DNA from: Myxococcales bacterium
GTDB taxonomy: Bacteria > Myxococcota_A > Polyangia > Polyangiales > Ga0077539
Direction: 5' to 3'
DNA: 64,000 nt
Assembly: GCA_013298625.1 (NCBI GenBank)
Contig: JAAFIF010000003.1
Location: 144,796-208,795, forward strand
The position numbers were made by a program, and so were the translations under genes. Shown here piece by piece: positions 53,048-61,967 of the stretch; the stretch's first letter is position 1, and each line of letters opens with the position of its first letter. Under the pieces are notes generated by a model. It saw only the letters and a program-made list of their open reading frames with translations. It did not search any database and was not told the origin of the DNA.

Positions 53048-54622
53048 TCAGCGCCCTTGGGCGAGCGCCCAGTAGTCCTTGAGCCACGCGGGGGCGTGGT
53101 CGATCACCGGCGGGGCCACGGCGTCCGCGCGCTGCTCTGCCTCGTGCAGAGCGCGCTCGGGCATCCCCAGGGCCGTGGCGATCTCGGCGATCCGCGCGCG
53201 CTCGCGGGGGCGGTACTCGCCGCTCAGCCTCGCCAGCACGATGCAGTCGCGCAGAATCGCGCGGCGCGTGCGCTCGCTCGTCTGCAATCGCGTGAGAAAT
53301 TGCAGGTCGTTTGCGCGCTCGATCGCCGCCGCTGCGTCGGTGTTCGTGAGCTGCGCGTGCCGCTCGAGCACCGTGCGCTCGCGCGGGTCGATCACGCCGT
53401 CGGCCAGCGCGACGGCCGCGAGCACCGCCACGTGCGCCGCCGCGTCGAAGGCCGCGTGCCTCGCCCGCGGCGCCGGAATGCTCATCCGTCCCGGCATCGC
53501 CACGCTCGCCTCGTGCGCGGCGCCGCGGCCCGAAGCAGCGAGGACGGCGAGCAGCGGTTCTCCGCCGAATCCCAGGCTCAAATGCCCGTCGCGGGTGAAC
53601 AGCTCGACCCCGGCGACGTCGGGCGCGGGCAGGTTGAGCTCGTCGAGGTCGACAGGCTTCAGCCCACTCGCGCGCATGCGCTCGAGCCAGCGGTGCGCGC
53701 GGTCGTGGCGCTCGGCGCGGGTCGCGTCGGGGGCGCCGAGGATGTCCTCCATCTCGCGGCCGAAGAAGCAGACCTTGATGGCGGCGCGGTCGTTCTCGGC
53801 GATGTCGAGCCGGTCGATCTGCGCAAACATCGAGCGAAAATGCTGGTGACAGTTCGCGAGGCGGTCGCTCAAGCGCATCGTGTCGTGGTCGACGTCGGGC
53901 TCGGTCGCGACGAACAGCTCGGGCTCGAGGCTCTTGATGCGCGCGAGCACGGCGTCGCGTCCGTCCGCGCCGTCGACGTCGTCCGAGACGTGGTGCAACG
54001 TGAAGCTCTCGTTGATCACCAGCGTGCCTTCGCGCGGGGCGAGCGACGCCCAATCGTGGTCGTCCATCTCCTCCGCGAGCTTGGGAATCGCCTGGATTTC
54101 GACAGACAAACCGCGCTCTGCAGCCGCGGCGACCGCGCGCTCGACGGCGCTCTTCAGGCTGTTGGGGTCGGGCTCGATCAGCACCAATCGCAGGCGGACG
54201 AGCGCGCGCGGATCTTCGCTGAGCATGTGCAGCAGCGTGACCATCTGCCGCCCCGTCCCGGTCCCGAAGTCGACCAACGTCGGGTGCGCGTGCTCGCGCA
54301 GCGTTCGAACGAGCATCTTGTTCGCGAGCCACGTCCCCAGCGCCATCGTCGGGACGCGCTCTGCCAGCAGGTTGAACAGCCGGATCTGCGGGACGTCGTA
54401 GTCGCGCAGGTACAGGTTGATCTCTTCGTACGTCGGCCCGTCGAGGCGCTTGGAGAGCCCCGCTGCGAGCAGAAAATACAGCAAATCTTCAGGCCGATCG
54501 TCGAGCGCGAGCGCGCTGTTGACCAGCGACGAGAGCGCCTCGCGCGCCGCTTCGAGGCGAGCGGCTTCGATGTGCTGAGCGGCGAGCGCGAGCGCTGCGA
54601 AGCGCGGGTCGGTCGAGGGCAT
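53048..54622 (-). CDS. GRAS-domain methyltransferase-like protein fused to a TerB-like domain
   Basis: 524 residues from the ATG at 54622. Residues 30-350 follow the GRAS pattern: a Rossmann-type HPTLVDFGTGTGRQMVTLLH, VINESFTLHHVSDDVDG, ELFVATEPDVDHDTMRL, FRSMFAQIDRLDIAEND, FFGREMEDILGAP, ERHDRAHRWLERMRASGLK. The C-terminal 120 residues are TerB-like (AVLAAVALADGVIDPRERTV, IVLARLSGEYRPRERARIAE). GRAS proteins are best known as plant regulators; bacterial members are thought to be SAM-dependent methyltransferases. The substrate is unknown. Confidence 0.75.
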   Translation of the reverse strand: MPSTDPRFAALALAAQHIEAARLEAAREALSSLVNSALALDDRPEDLLYFLLAAGLSKRLDGPTYEEINLYLRDYDVPQIRLFNLLAERVPTMALGTWLANKMLVRTLREHAHPTLVDFGTGTGRQMVTLLHMLSEDPRALVRLRLVLIEPDPNSLKSAVERAVAAAAERGLSVEIQAIPKLAEEMDDHDWASLAPREGTLVINESFTLHHVSDDVDGADGRDAVLARIKSLEPELFVATEPDVDHDTMRLSDRLANCHQHFRSMFAQIDRLDIAENDRAAIKVCFFGREMEDILGAPDATRAERHDRAHRWLERMRASGLKPVDLDELNLPAPDVAGVELFTRDGHLSLGFGGEPLLAVLAASGRGAAHEASVAMPGRMSIPAPRARHAAFDAAAHVAVLAAVALADGVIDPRERTVLERHAQLTNTDAAAAIERANDLQFLTRLQTSERTRRAILRDCIVLARLSGEYRPRERARIAEIATALGMPERALHEAEQRADAVAPPVIDHAPAWLKDYWALAQGR

Positions 54623-54687
54623 CGGTGCGAGCCTTTGTACAACGAGGGCGGGGGAGTTCCATTGCGCAGGCGCAATGCGCGGGGCGC

Positions 54688-55560
54688 TCAGATGGTTTGT
54701 GCGTGCACGCACTGCTCGACCCAGCGCGCGACGGAGCGGACCTTGGCGACGCGCTGCTTCGATCGGTGCATCACCAGCCAGAAATCCCGGCTCGCGATCG
54801 GCGTTGTGTCTGCGATGCCCAGGTGCTCGGGCTGCACTTCGACCAGGCCTTCGTGCCGCGCGGCGAGGCGCTTGGGCAGGATCGCGACGCCCAGCCCCGC
54901 GCTCGCCGCGAGCGCCAGCGACTCGACGTCCTCGACCAGCAGCCGCGCCGGTCGCTCGCCGAACACTCGCTCGGCGTGCCGCTGCTCTGGAATCTCAGCG
55001 AGCGACCCGGTCAGTCCCACCCACGGCGTCGCCGCGCCGAGCTCGACCGAGCGCTCGACGAAGAACGCGTACCGCTCGGTGAAGAGCTTCTTGCTCACCA
55101 GGTCGCCCTCCGTCGGACGCACGAGCCGCACGGCCAGGTCCGCTTCTCCGGCGGCGAGGCTGTTGACCCTGTTGTCCGCGAGGATGCGCAGTCGAATGTG
55201 CGGGTGGCTCTTGGCGAAGCTCGCGAAGCCACGGGCGAGCACCCATCGGACGACCTCGCCCACGGTGGTGATCGTGACGAGCCCTCGCGGCTCTTGCGCG
55301 GCTTCGAGCGCGGTCTGGGCCGAGCGCGCGGCGCTGACCATCGGGCCGAGCGCGGCGAGCAGCGCTTCTCCGCGCTGCGTGAGCCGCACGGGCGCGTCGC
55401 GCAGCAAGAGCGTGGCGCCCGAGAGCTCTTCGAGTCGCGCGAGGTGTCGGCTCGCCGTCGACTGGCTCAGGCCGAGGGCCTTGGCGGCGGCGGTGATCGT
55501 CCCGAGCCGCGCGACGGCCTCGAACGTCCTGAACAAATCCCAGTGCGCTTCGCGGTCCAT
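54688..55560 (-). CDS. LysR-family transcriptional regulator
   Basis: 290 residues from the ATG at 55560. The N-terminal HTH is FEAVARLGTITAAAKALGLS with QSTASRHLARLEELSGATLL; the rest is a substrate-binding-like effector domain. It is divergent from the MBL hydrolase gene with a 73-bp shared region, the standard layout for control of the neighbour by LysR. Confidence 0.92.
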   Translation of the reverse strand: MDREAHWDLFRTFEAVARLGTITAAAKALGLSQSTASRHLARLEELSGATLLLRDAPVRLTQRGEALLAALGPMVSAARSAQTALEAAQEPRGLVTITTVGEVVRWVLARGFASFAKSHPHIRLRILADNRVNSLAAGEADLAVRLVRPTEGDLVSKKLFTERYAFFVERSVELGAATPWVGLTGSLAEIPEQRHAERVFGERPARLLVEDVESLALAASAGLGVAILPKRLAARHEGLVEVQPEHLGIADTTPIASRDFWLVMHRSKQRVAKVRSVARWVEQCVHAQTI

Positions 55561-55573
55561 GCAAAAACGGATG
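55559..55573. repeat. 15-bp direct repeat, copy 1
   Basis: ATGCAAAAACGGATG, identical to 56440-56454. The copies are 881 nt apart and bracket nearly the whole MBL gene; copy 1 overlaps the LysR start and copy 2 lies in the MBL 3' end. Similarity continues imperfectly after the repeat (CTTTCTCTC versus CTCTTCTCTGG). Confidence 0.6.
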
Positions 55574-55633
55574 GCTGGCTTTCTCTCGTCGACGTTGTCA
55601 GCGTCGCGCCTAGCGCACAAGGTCGAGCGCACG

Positions 55634-56476
55634 ATGTTGATCCAACAGCTGCGCAACGCGACGATGATCCTCGAGCTCGGGCCGCACCGGTGGGTGGTGG
55701 ACCCGATGTTGTCTGCTGCGAAGGCGATGCCGCCGTTCAAAGTGCTGGGCGGAGGGCGGAGGCGCAACCCGACCGTCGAGCTTCCTGCGGGCAGCGACGA
55801 GGCGCTCGCGACGGTGGACGGGGTGCTGCTGACGCACGAGCACCCTGATCACTTCGACGCCGCGGGACGGGCCTTTGCGCGCGCGCGCGCGCTGCCGGTG
55901 TGGACCAACCGGGTGGACGCCGGGCACCTGCGGGACAAGGGCTTCGACGCGCGGCTCGTCGAGGCGCTGGGCGAGGGGTGGTCGGTCGAAGTCGTGCGCT
56001 CGAAGCACGGTCGCGGCGCGGTCGGGTGGCTGCTCGGGCCGGTGTGCGGGTACTTTCTCGCGCGCGACGGCGAGCCGAGCGTGTACGTCACGGGCGACTC
56101 GATTCTGTGCGAGAGCGTGCTCGAAGCGGTCGAGCGGCTGCGGCCCGAGGTGATCGTGGCTCCTGCGGGCAGCGCGAACTTCGGCGTGGGCGGGGACATC
56201 TTGTTCTCGCTCGACGAGCTGGTGACGCTCGCGAACAAGAGCGGGGCGCAGATGGTGTTCAACCACCTCGAGGCGCTCGATCATTGCCCGACGACCCGCG
56301 CGTCGCTGCGCGAGCGAATGGCGCGCGAGGGGCTGAGCGAGCGCGTGTGGATCCCCGAGGACGGCGAGCGACGCAGCTACCACGGGACGCGCGGCGCACG
56401 CCCGATTGTCACCCGTCCCGACCAGGGGCAGGCCGGAATGCAAAAACGGATGACCGCGCTCTTCTCTGGGGCGTGA
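55634..56476 (+). CDS. MBL-fold metal-dependent hydrolase
   Basis: 280 residues from the ATG at 55634. LLTHEHPDHFDAAGRAFA contains the zinc motif HxHxDH; a further histidine (FNHLEALDHCP) and an aspartate (VYVTGDSIL) complete the site. It resembles YtnP/UlaG-type hydrolases. The start of the gene lies 73 bp from the divergent LysR regulator. A 15-bp sequence at 55559-55573 recurs inside its 3' end. Confidence 0.88.
   Translation: MLIQQLRNATMILELGPHRWVVDPMLSAAKAMPPFKVLGGGRRRNPTVELPAGSDEALATVDGVLLTHEHPDHFDAAGRAFARARALPVWTNRVDAGHLRDKGFDARLVEALGEGWSVEVVRSKHGRGAVGWLLGPVCGYFLARDGEPSVYVTGDSILCESVLEAVERLRPEVIVAPAGSANFGVGGDILFSLDELVTLANKSGAQMVFNHLEALDHCPTTRASLRERMAREGLSERVWIPEDGERRSYHGTRGARPIVTRPDQGQAGMQKRMTALFSGA
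56440..56454. repeat. 15-bp direct repeat, copy 2
   Basis: Second copy of ATGCAAAAACGGATG; in frame here it encodes the tail of the MBL hydrolase (MQKRM). See the copy at 55559-55573. Confidence 0.6.
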
Positions 56477-56493
56477 GCGCGCGGGGCGTGAGG

Positions 56494-57993
56494 TCACTTC
56501 GCGACGGCGCGGAGCGTTCCTTTGTGCAGCCTGAGCTCGAGCTCGTCTCCTGCTTGCACCTGCGCGCTGTCCGTCACGGCGTGGCCGTCTTTGAGCGTCA
56601 CCGAATAGCCACGGGACAAGATGGCCAAGGGGCTGAGGGCGCCGAGCTTCGCCGCGAGCTGCGCGAGGGCGTCCCGCTGTCCTTCGATCGACCGATGCGC
56701 AGCCGGAACGAGCTCTGCGTGCGCCTCGCGCAGCTGCCGTGACTTCTCGACAACGACGCGCTGCATGGCCGGTCGCAGCCGCGCTTCGAGCGCAGATACG
56801 TTGGCCCGGTCGCGCGCGAGGCGCGAGCGCGGGTGAGCGCTCTGCAGCCGTTGTTCTGCGCGGCCGAAGACCGTCTTCGCTTTGCGTGTTCGCCCGCGGA
56901 GGATGGTGGCCATGCGCGTGATCGACTCGTCGATCCACTGGCGCGTGGGCTCGGTGAGCTTGCGCGGGTCGCCGAGGCGCTTCTCCATGCGCGAGAGCGC
57001 GACGCGACGGCGGTTGACCATCGCGTGCGTGGCCTTCTCTGCGCGGCGCTCGAGCGTCGAGAGCTCTTCGCGGATCGCGCGCAGCTCGGGGACGGCCATC
57101 TCGGCTGCGTTGGACGGCGTGGCCGCGCGCACGTCGGCGACGAGGTCGGCGACGGTGTGGTCGACCTCGTGTCCCACCGCCGAAATCACTGGAATCTTGC
57201 AGGCCGCGATGGCCCTCGCCACGCGCTCGTCGTTGAAGGCCGCGAGGTCTTCGCTGGACCCGCCGCCGCGGCCGACGATGACCACGTCCACGTTGGGGAC
57301 GTGCTGGATGCGCTCGATCGCGGCGACGATCTGCGCGGGGGCGTCCGCGCCTTGCACGAGGGTGTTGGCGATCACGACGCGCGCGGGCCAGCGGCGGGTG
57401 AGCACCCGGCAGATGTCGGCGAAGGCCGCGCCGGTGCGCGCGGTCACGACCCCAACGACGCGGGGAAATTTCGGGAGCCTGCGCTTTCGTTCGAGCGCGA
57501 AGAGCCCCTCGGCGGCGAGCTTCTTCTTGAGGGCTTCGAGCGCTGCTGCGGCGCTGCCTGCGCCCGCGACCATGGCCGAGTCGACGACGAACTGAAACGA
57601 GCCGCGGGCGGCGTAGAGCGAGGCTTTTCCCCGGAGGACGACGTGCATGCCCTCGCGGAGGTTGATGCCCGACTTGGCCATCAGCCCTTTGAAGAAGCAG
57701 CACGCGACGCGGGCGTCTTGCTCGGGGTCCTTGAGGTCGAAGTACGCATGCCCGAGGGACGAGACCTTCAGCTGCGCGATTTCTCCCTCGACCCAGATTT
57801 GCGTAAACCGCTCTTCGATCGCGGTTTTTGCCTGTCGATTGAACTCTGCGACGGTCAGGGCCTTCGGCCTCACCGGCAAGACTCGAACGCCCGCGTCGTT
57901 CATCAGGCGTGTCGTATAGCGCACGAGGTCGGGCGGTGGCCATTTCGGGACCAAAGAGATTTCGTCGCTTTCGCGCGGCGCGTCGTCGATCAC
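56494..57993 (-). CDS. xseA: exodeoxyribonuclease VII large subunit
   Basis: 499 residues from a GTG at 57993; an ATG at 57903 is possible. The OB fold (IWVEGEIAQLKVSSLGHAYF, KDPEQDARVACCFFKG) and the catalytic core (VGVVTARTGAAFADICRVL, GGGSSEDLAAFNDE, AVGHEVDHTVADLVADVRA) are complete. It degrades single-stranded DNA with XseB, whose gene is not in the window. A 44-nt divergent gap separates it from the ArsA-type gene. Confidence 0.95.
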   Translation of the reverse strand: MIDDAPRESDEISLVPKWPPPDLVRYTTRLMNDAGVRVLPVRPKALTVAEFNRQAKTAIEERFTQIWVEGEIAQLKVSSLGHAYFDLKDPEQDARVACCFFKGLMAKSGINLREGMHVVLRGKASLYAARGSFQFVVDSAMVAGAGSAAAALEALKKKLAAEGLFALERKRRLPKFPRVVGVVTARTGAAFADICRVLTRRWPARVVIANTLVQGADAPAQIVAAIERIQHVPNVDVVIVGRGGGSSEDLAAFNDERVARAIAACKIPVISAVGHEVDHTVADLVADVRAATPSNAAEMAVPELRAIREELSTLERRAEKATHAMVNRRRVALSRMEKRLGDPRKLTEPTRQWIDESITRMATILRGRTRKAKTVFGRAEQRLQSAHPRSRLARDRANVSALEARLRPAMQRVVVEKSRQLREAHAELVPAAHRSIEGQRDALAQLAAKLGALSPLAILSRGYSVTLKDGHAVTDSAQVQAGDELELRLHKGTLRAVAK

Positions 57994-58037
57994 CCGTTGA
58001 CGCTGTGCGCAGTCCGCGGGAGATACCGTGCAACCCG

Positions 58038-58979
58038 ATGGCTGATCCTGCCCTGGCGCGCTTGCTCGACCGACGCTTCATCGCCGTGACCGGAAAGGGC
58101 GGGACAGGCAAGACCACGCTCACCGCGGCGCTCGCGATCCTCGCGGCTCAGCGCGGCAAGCGCGTGCTCGTGTGCATGTCGCAAGCGCGTGAGCGGCTGA
58201 GCGCCATGATGGAGACCGAGTTCATCGACACGGACGTGAAGAACATCCTGGCGTCGATCGACGCGGTGAACATGGAGCCCGAGGCCGCGCTCGAAGAGTA
58301 CGGCATGATGATCTTGAAGGTCCGCGCCATCTACAAAGCCGTGATGGACAACCGGATCGTGAAGGGCTTCATCCGCGCGGTCCCGGGGATGGACGCGTGG
58401 AGCATGCTGGGCAAGGCGCTCTTTCACGTGAAAGAAGAAGAGAACGGCAAGCCCAAGTACGACCTGGTGATCTTGGACGCGCCGGCGACGGGGCACGGCG
58501 TGCAGATGCTGAGGGTCCCGATGGTGATCGAGAAGATCGCGCCGCCGGGGCTCTTGCGGCGCGAGGCGAGCGAAGGGCTCGCGGTGATGCGCGACCCGAG
58601 CAAGACCGCCGTGGTCGTGTGCACGCTGCCCGAAGAGATGCCCGCGGCCGAGACCGAAGAGCTCGTCGCGACGCTGCGCAACGAGCTGCAGCTGCCGATC
58701 GGCGCGCTGGTGGTCAACCAGATCCTCTCGCCGTTGTTCGCGGGAAAGATCGAGCAAGCGCGGCAGGCGGCGGACGCGCTCGACAAGGTGGCGGCGTTCG
58801 CTCCGTTGGCGACGGCGACGCGCACGCGGGCGACGCGCGAGGAGCTTCAGCGAGGCATCCTCGATCGGCTCGCGAAATTGCAGCTCCCGCGCGTGTACAT
58901 CCCGTCGCTCCCCGTCGAGCGCGTGCGGCGCGCGCACGTGCAAGCGCTGGCGAAGGTGCTGGCCGACGGCGGCGTGTGA
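58038..58979 (+). CDS. ArsA/GET3-family ATPase
   Basis: 313 residues from the ATG at 58038. The deviant Walker A is GKGGTGKTT (19-27), with LVILDAPATGHGVQML for the switch II part and ALVVNQI later. Members are ArsA (arsenite), GET3 (tail-anchored proteins) or bacterial relatives of unknown cargo. No arsB or arsR is nearby, so arsenite export is unlikely. It overlaps the next gene by 4 nt. Confidence 0.85.
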   Translation: MADPALARLLDRRFIAVTGKGGTGKTTLTAALAILAAQRGKRVLVCMSQARERLSAMMETEFIDTDVKNILASIDAVNMEPEAALEEYGMMILKVRAIYKAVMDNRIVKGFIRAVPGMDAWSMLGKALFHVKEEENGKPKYDLVILDAPATGHGVQMLRVPMVIEKIAPPGLLRREASEGLAVMRDPSKTAVVVCTLPEEMPAAETEELVATLRNELQLPIGALVVNQILSPLFAGKIEQARQAADALDKVAAFAPLATATRTRATREELQRGILDRLAKLQLPRVYIPSLPVERVRRAHVQALAKVLADGGV

Positions 58980-59542
58980 GCGGGCGCGTCGCGACGCCGA
59001 TCGGGGCGGCTCCGTACCAGCGGCTGTTCTGCGAAGAGAACGCGTGGCAGCTCGCCCACATGGCTCGCGAGCGGGGGCTCTCTGCGCGCGTCGTGATCGT
59101 GACCAACGAGCGCAAGCACGTGGCGATGCTCGCGCAGAAGGCGAGCGAGCAGCCCGACGGGCTGGTGCTCTGGGACTATCACGTGTTCGTCGCGGTCGAG
59201 CGCGACGGCGAGTGGCAGGTGTGGGACCCGGACACGCGGCTCGGGCTGCCTGTGTCGCTCGATGCGTACATCGAGGGGTCTTTCGCAGGGGCAGTGCGCT
59301 GGGAGCTGCGCTTTCAACCGCGCTTTCGCGTGGTCGACGGCGACGCGTACCTGCGCGGGTTCGCCTCGACGCGAGGGCACATGCGCGACGCGCGCGGCGA
59401 GTGGTTGGCCGATCCTCCCTCGTGGCCAGCGATCGAGGGAGAGGGCGGCGCGTACGCGCTGCAGGCGCTGTGGGACACGAGCGATCCGCGCGCGGGCGCG
59501 TGGTGTGTGCTCGGCGCGCTGCGCGGTGCCGTGACCGGCTGA
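58976..59542 (+). CDS. NTAQ1-like protein N-terminal glutamine amidohydrolase
   Basis: 188 residues from a GTG overlapping the ATPase stop by 4 nt. The catalytic Cys-His-Asp triad of NTAQ1 is seen as C19 (YQRLFCEENAWQL), H69 (LVLWDYHVFV) and D84 (VWDPDTRLGLP). NTAQ1 converts N-terminal glutamine to glutamate in the N-end rule pathway of eukaryotes. The length and motif order match. Coupling with the ArsA-type ATPase is unexpected. Confidence 0.8.
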   Translation: MSGRVATPIGAAPYQRLFCEENAWQLAHMARERGLSARVVIVTNERKHVAMLAQKASEQPDGLVLWDYHVFVAVERDGEWQVWDPDTRLGLPVSLDAYIEGSFAGAVRWELRFQPRFRVVDGDAYLRGFASTRGHMRDARGEWLADPPSWPAIEGEGGAYALQALWDTSDPRAGAWCVLGALRGAVTG

Positions 59543-59550
59543 GGCAGCGC

Positions 59551-60150
59551 TCAGCGAGCGCGAGTCGCTTCGAGCGTGCACTCGGCGGCGAGGTGCTCGG
59601 TGCACCAGTCGGCGAGCAGCAGGGGCGCGGCGCGGTTGGCGTCGACGCTCTTGTCACAGTGTAAACATCGGAGGCGCAGGATTTCTGCGGCGGTTCGCTT
59701 GGGCGTGGGGCGCCACACGCGGCCTTCGGCCGAGGCGAACGCGTCGAGGCAGCGCTGGTCACAGAGCCAGAGAAAGCTGCCGATCACGATGGGCTCGGGG
59801 ACGGCGTCGAGCTTGCGCGCGGAGTGATCATCGGTGACGACGCCGAGCCAGCGCTGGCAGTGCGCGCAGTGCATGCGAGCAGGGGTGGTGGTGAGCGAGA
59901 GGGAGTTCCAGAAGCTGCGAGAGCGGAGGTCTTCGCGCCAGCCGTCGGCCGGGTCGAGGGTGATCCCGTCGGGGACGCGGCGGTCGTCGACGCAGATCAG
60001 CAGCGAGCACTGGGGTTGCGCGTGCAGGGCGAGCCAGTCGACCACCGACGATACGTCGACCTGAAAACCGGTCCATTTCCAGGGTTTCATCGAACCAATC
60101 CACGTGAACTCCATGCACGTGGTGCAAGCCAGACTCCATTCTGTGCCCAT
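59551..60150 (-). CDS. zinc-ribbon hypothetical protein
   Basis: 199 residues from the ATG at 60150. It has three short Cys motifs: CTTCME, MHCAHCQRW and RLRCLHCDK, plus CDQRC, which together could bind one or two zinc ions. No family is recognised. It converges on the amidohydrolase gene with an 8-nt gap. Confidence 0.7.
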   Translation of the reverse strand: MGTEWSLACTTCMEFTWIGSMKPWKWTGFQVDVSSVVDWLALHAQPQCSLLICVDDRRVPDGITLDPADGWREDLRSRSFWNSLSLTTTPARMHCAHCQRWLGVVTDDHSARKLDAVPEPIVIGSFLWLCDQRCLDAFASAEGRVWRPTPKRTAAEILRLRCLHCDKSVDANRAAPLLLADWCTEHLAAECTLEATRAR

Positions 60151-60256
60151 TGAGTGGCCGCGGAGCGTAGCGCAAGCGCCCGCGCGACCGTGAGCGCGCG
60201 CGCGGGCACCTCCGGTGCTTTTGTGCGCGCAGGCAGCGGGGCTATCGTCGTGAGCG

Positions 60257-61804
60257 ATGGTGGACCGCTCGTTGGTGATGGTGTGCGCGATGGCGCTGGT
60301 CGGGTGCGGCGCTTCGATCGCGCGGCCAGTGCAAAACGAACAGCCCAGGCTGATCGCTCCGTATGCCAACGGGCGCCTCTCGGTGCGGGCGCCGACGCTT
60401 CGCTGGCTGCAAGCGCGCGGCGAGCAGCGGCTCACCGTGTGCCGAACGCGCGCTTGTGCCGCGGCCGACGTCGTGTGGAGCGCCGTGGTTGCAGGCGCGT
60501 CCGCGAGGGTCCCGAGCGAGCTCGCGCCGGGGCGCTACTACTGGCGCGTCGAGGCCCGCGCTGAGGGCGCGACGAGGGCGAGCGCGACGTGGAGCTTTCA
60601 GGTTCCGCAGCGAAGCGCGCCGGTCGAATCGGTGGTCGGGACGTACTTCGACGCCGAGGGCGACGGGCGCGACGACGTCGTCGCGTTGACCGACGCGCGG
60701 CTCTCGGTCTTGCGCGGAGGGCAGAGCCTCTCGTGGCGGCTGCACGACGAAGCGCTCGGATCGGCGTTCGGCGTCGGAGACTTCGACGGCGACGGGCTCA
60801 GCGACGTGGGCGTCGCCGCTGCGTGCATCGTGGCGTCCTCGTGCGCGCGGCAGGCGAGCATCCTGCGCTCGTCATCGGATTCGAACGCGCTGCGACCGAC
60901 CGCAATACTCGTTGATCAGCGAGATTCGACGTCGCTCTCGAACGCGGGCGACGTCGATGGCGACGGCTACGGCGACGTGATCGTGGCGACCGCCAATGAG
61001 CAGTCGCCGCAGCACGAAATGTTCGTCGCGCACGGCGGTCCCGATGGCGTCTCGCGCACGACGCCGTCGACGCGCATCGTGATCAGCGGCGGCTGGGTTC
61101 GCTCTGCGGCGGCCGCGGGCGACGTCGACGGCGATGGCTTCGCGGACATCGTCGCGACGCAGAGCGAAGAGGGCGCGCAAGTGGTGAGCGTCTACTACGG
61201 CGGCGCGGACGGAATCGACGGGCGCCGCCGCTCGTCTGCGCGCGTCGCGTCGCGCGCTGCGTTTTGGCCGGCCGTCGCGGGGGCTGGCGACGTCGACGGC
61301 GACGGCTACGCAGACATCGTCGTCGGCACGCCGAGCGCGGGCGCGGGCGTCGGTGGCGCATGGATTGGCTACGGAGGACCGCGCGACCGCGCGCTGTCGC
61401 GATCGACGACCGTGGAGGCAACACGCGCGGACAGCAGGGTCGGCGACGCGGTCAACGGCGTCGGGGACATCGACGGCGACGGGTATGACGACGTCGCAGC
61501 GTCGGGCGGACCCATCTGGGGCGCGCCGAGCGAGCGGGGCGTGTTGGTGCTCTGGAGGGGAGGCGCGTCGGGGCTCTCGACTGGCGCGACGCTGCTCGGT
61601 CCTCGCGAGTTCGGTCACGGCATCGCCGGGCCTGTGGACCTCGACGGTGATGGCCTCTTCGACGTCGTTGGACACAGCATCGCGCGCGACGCGGTGAACG
61701 CTGTGGGCGCGCTGGTGTTTCGCGGGCGTATGGGGACCATGCCGCTGGGCGAGCCCGAGTTCGTGCCCGTCGCCGGCGGATCCATGGCTGGGTGGCTTGG
61801 GTGA
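60257..61804 (+). CDS. FG-GAP/VCBS-repeat lipoprotein
   Basis: 515 residues. The N-terminus is a lipoprotein signal (MALVGCG) and is followed by a fibronectin-like part (RYYWRVEARAEG). Then six to seven FG-GAP units follow, each with a calcium loop such as GDFDGDGLSDV, GDVDGDGYGDV, GDVDGDGFADI, GDIDGDGYDDV. This is an integrin-alpha-like beta-propeller at the cell surface. TATCGT ends 8 nt before the ATG. Confidence 0.88.
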   Translation: MVDRSLVMVCAMALVGCGASIARPVQNEQPRLIAPYANGRLSVRAPTLRWLQARGEQRLTVCRTRACAAADVVWSAVVAGASARVPSELAPGRYYWRVEARAEGATRASATWSFQVPQRSAPVESVVGTYFDAEGDGRDDVVALTDARLSVLRGGQSLSWRLHDEALGSAFGVGDFDGDGLSDVGVAAACIVASSCARQASILRSSSDSNALRPTAILVDQRDSTSLSNAGDVDGDGYGDVIVATANEQSPQHEMFVAHGGPDGVSRTTPSTRIVISGGWVRSAAAAGDVDGDGFADIVATQSEEGAQVVSVYYGGADGIDGRRRSSARVASRAAFWPAVAGAGDVDGDGYADIVVGTPSAGAGVGGAWIGYGGPRDRALSRSTTVEATRADSRVGDAVNGVGDIDGDGYDDVAASGGPIWGAPSERGVLVLWRGGASGLSTGATLLGPREFGHGIAGPVDLDGDGLFDVVGHSIARDAVNAVGALVFRGRMGTMPLGEPEFVPVAGGSMAGWLG

Positions 61805-61967
61805 TGCAACGGTGGAGGTTGTGTGGGGCGTGTGATCGCGCGCTCGGGCAGCGCGAATCGTGCGCGCGCTTGCCGTGAACCAGGCAAGAGATCGCGCAGC
61901 AGACCCTCGCTCGCCTGCGCTCTGTCCGCCCGCTGCGCGGCGTTGAGGCATACACTCGCGTTTGCTC

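Noticed and set aside
53057..56476. A 1139-codon open frame on the + strand
   Set aside because: It runs antisense to the GRAS and LysR genes and reads as arginine-rich noise until the MBL hydrolase at 55634; only that last part shows family motifs.
58038..58979. Arsenic resistance operon
   Set aside because: The ATPase is ArsA-like, but no arsB, arsC, arsD or arsR gene is nearby.
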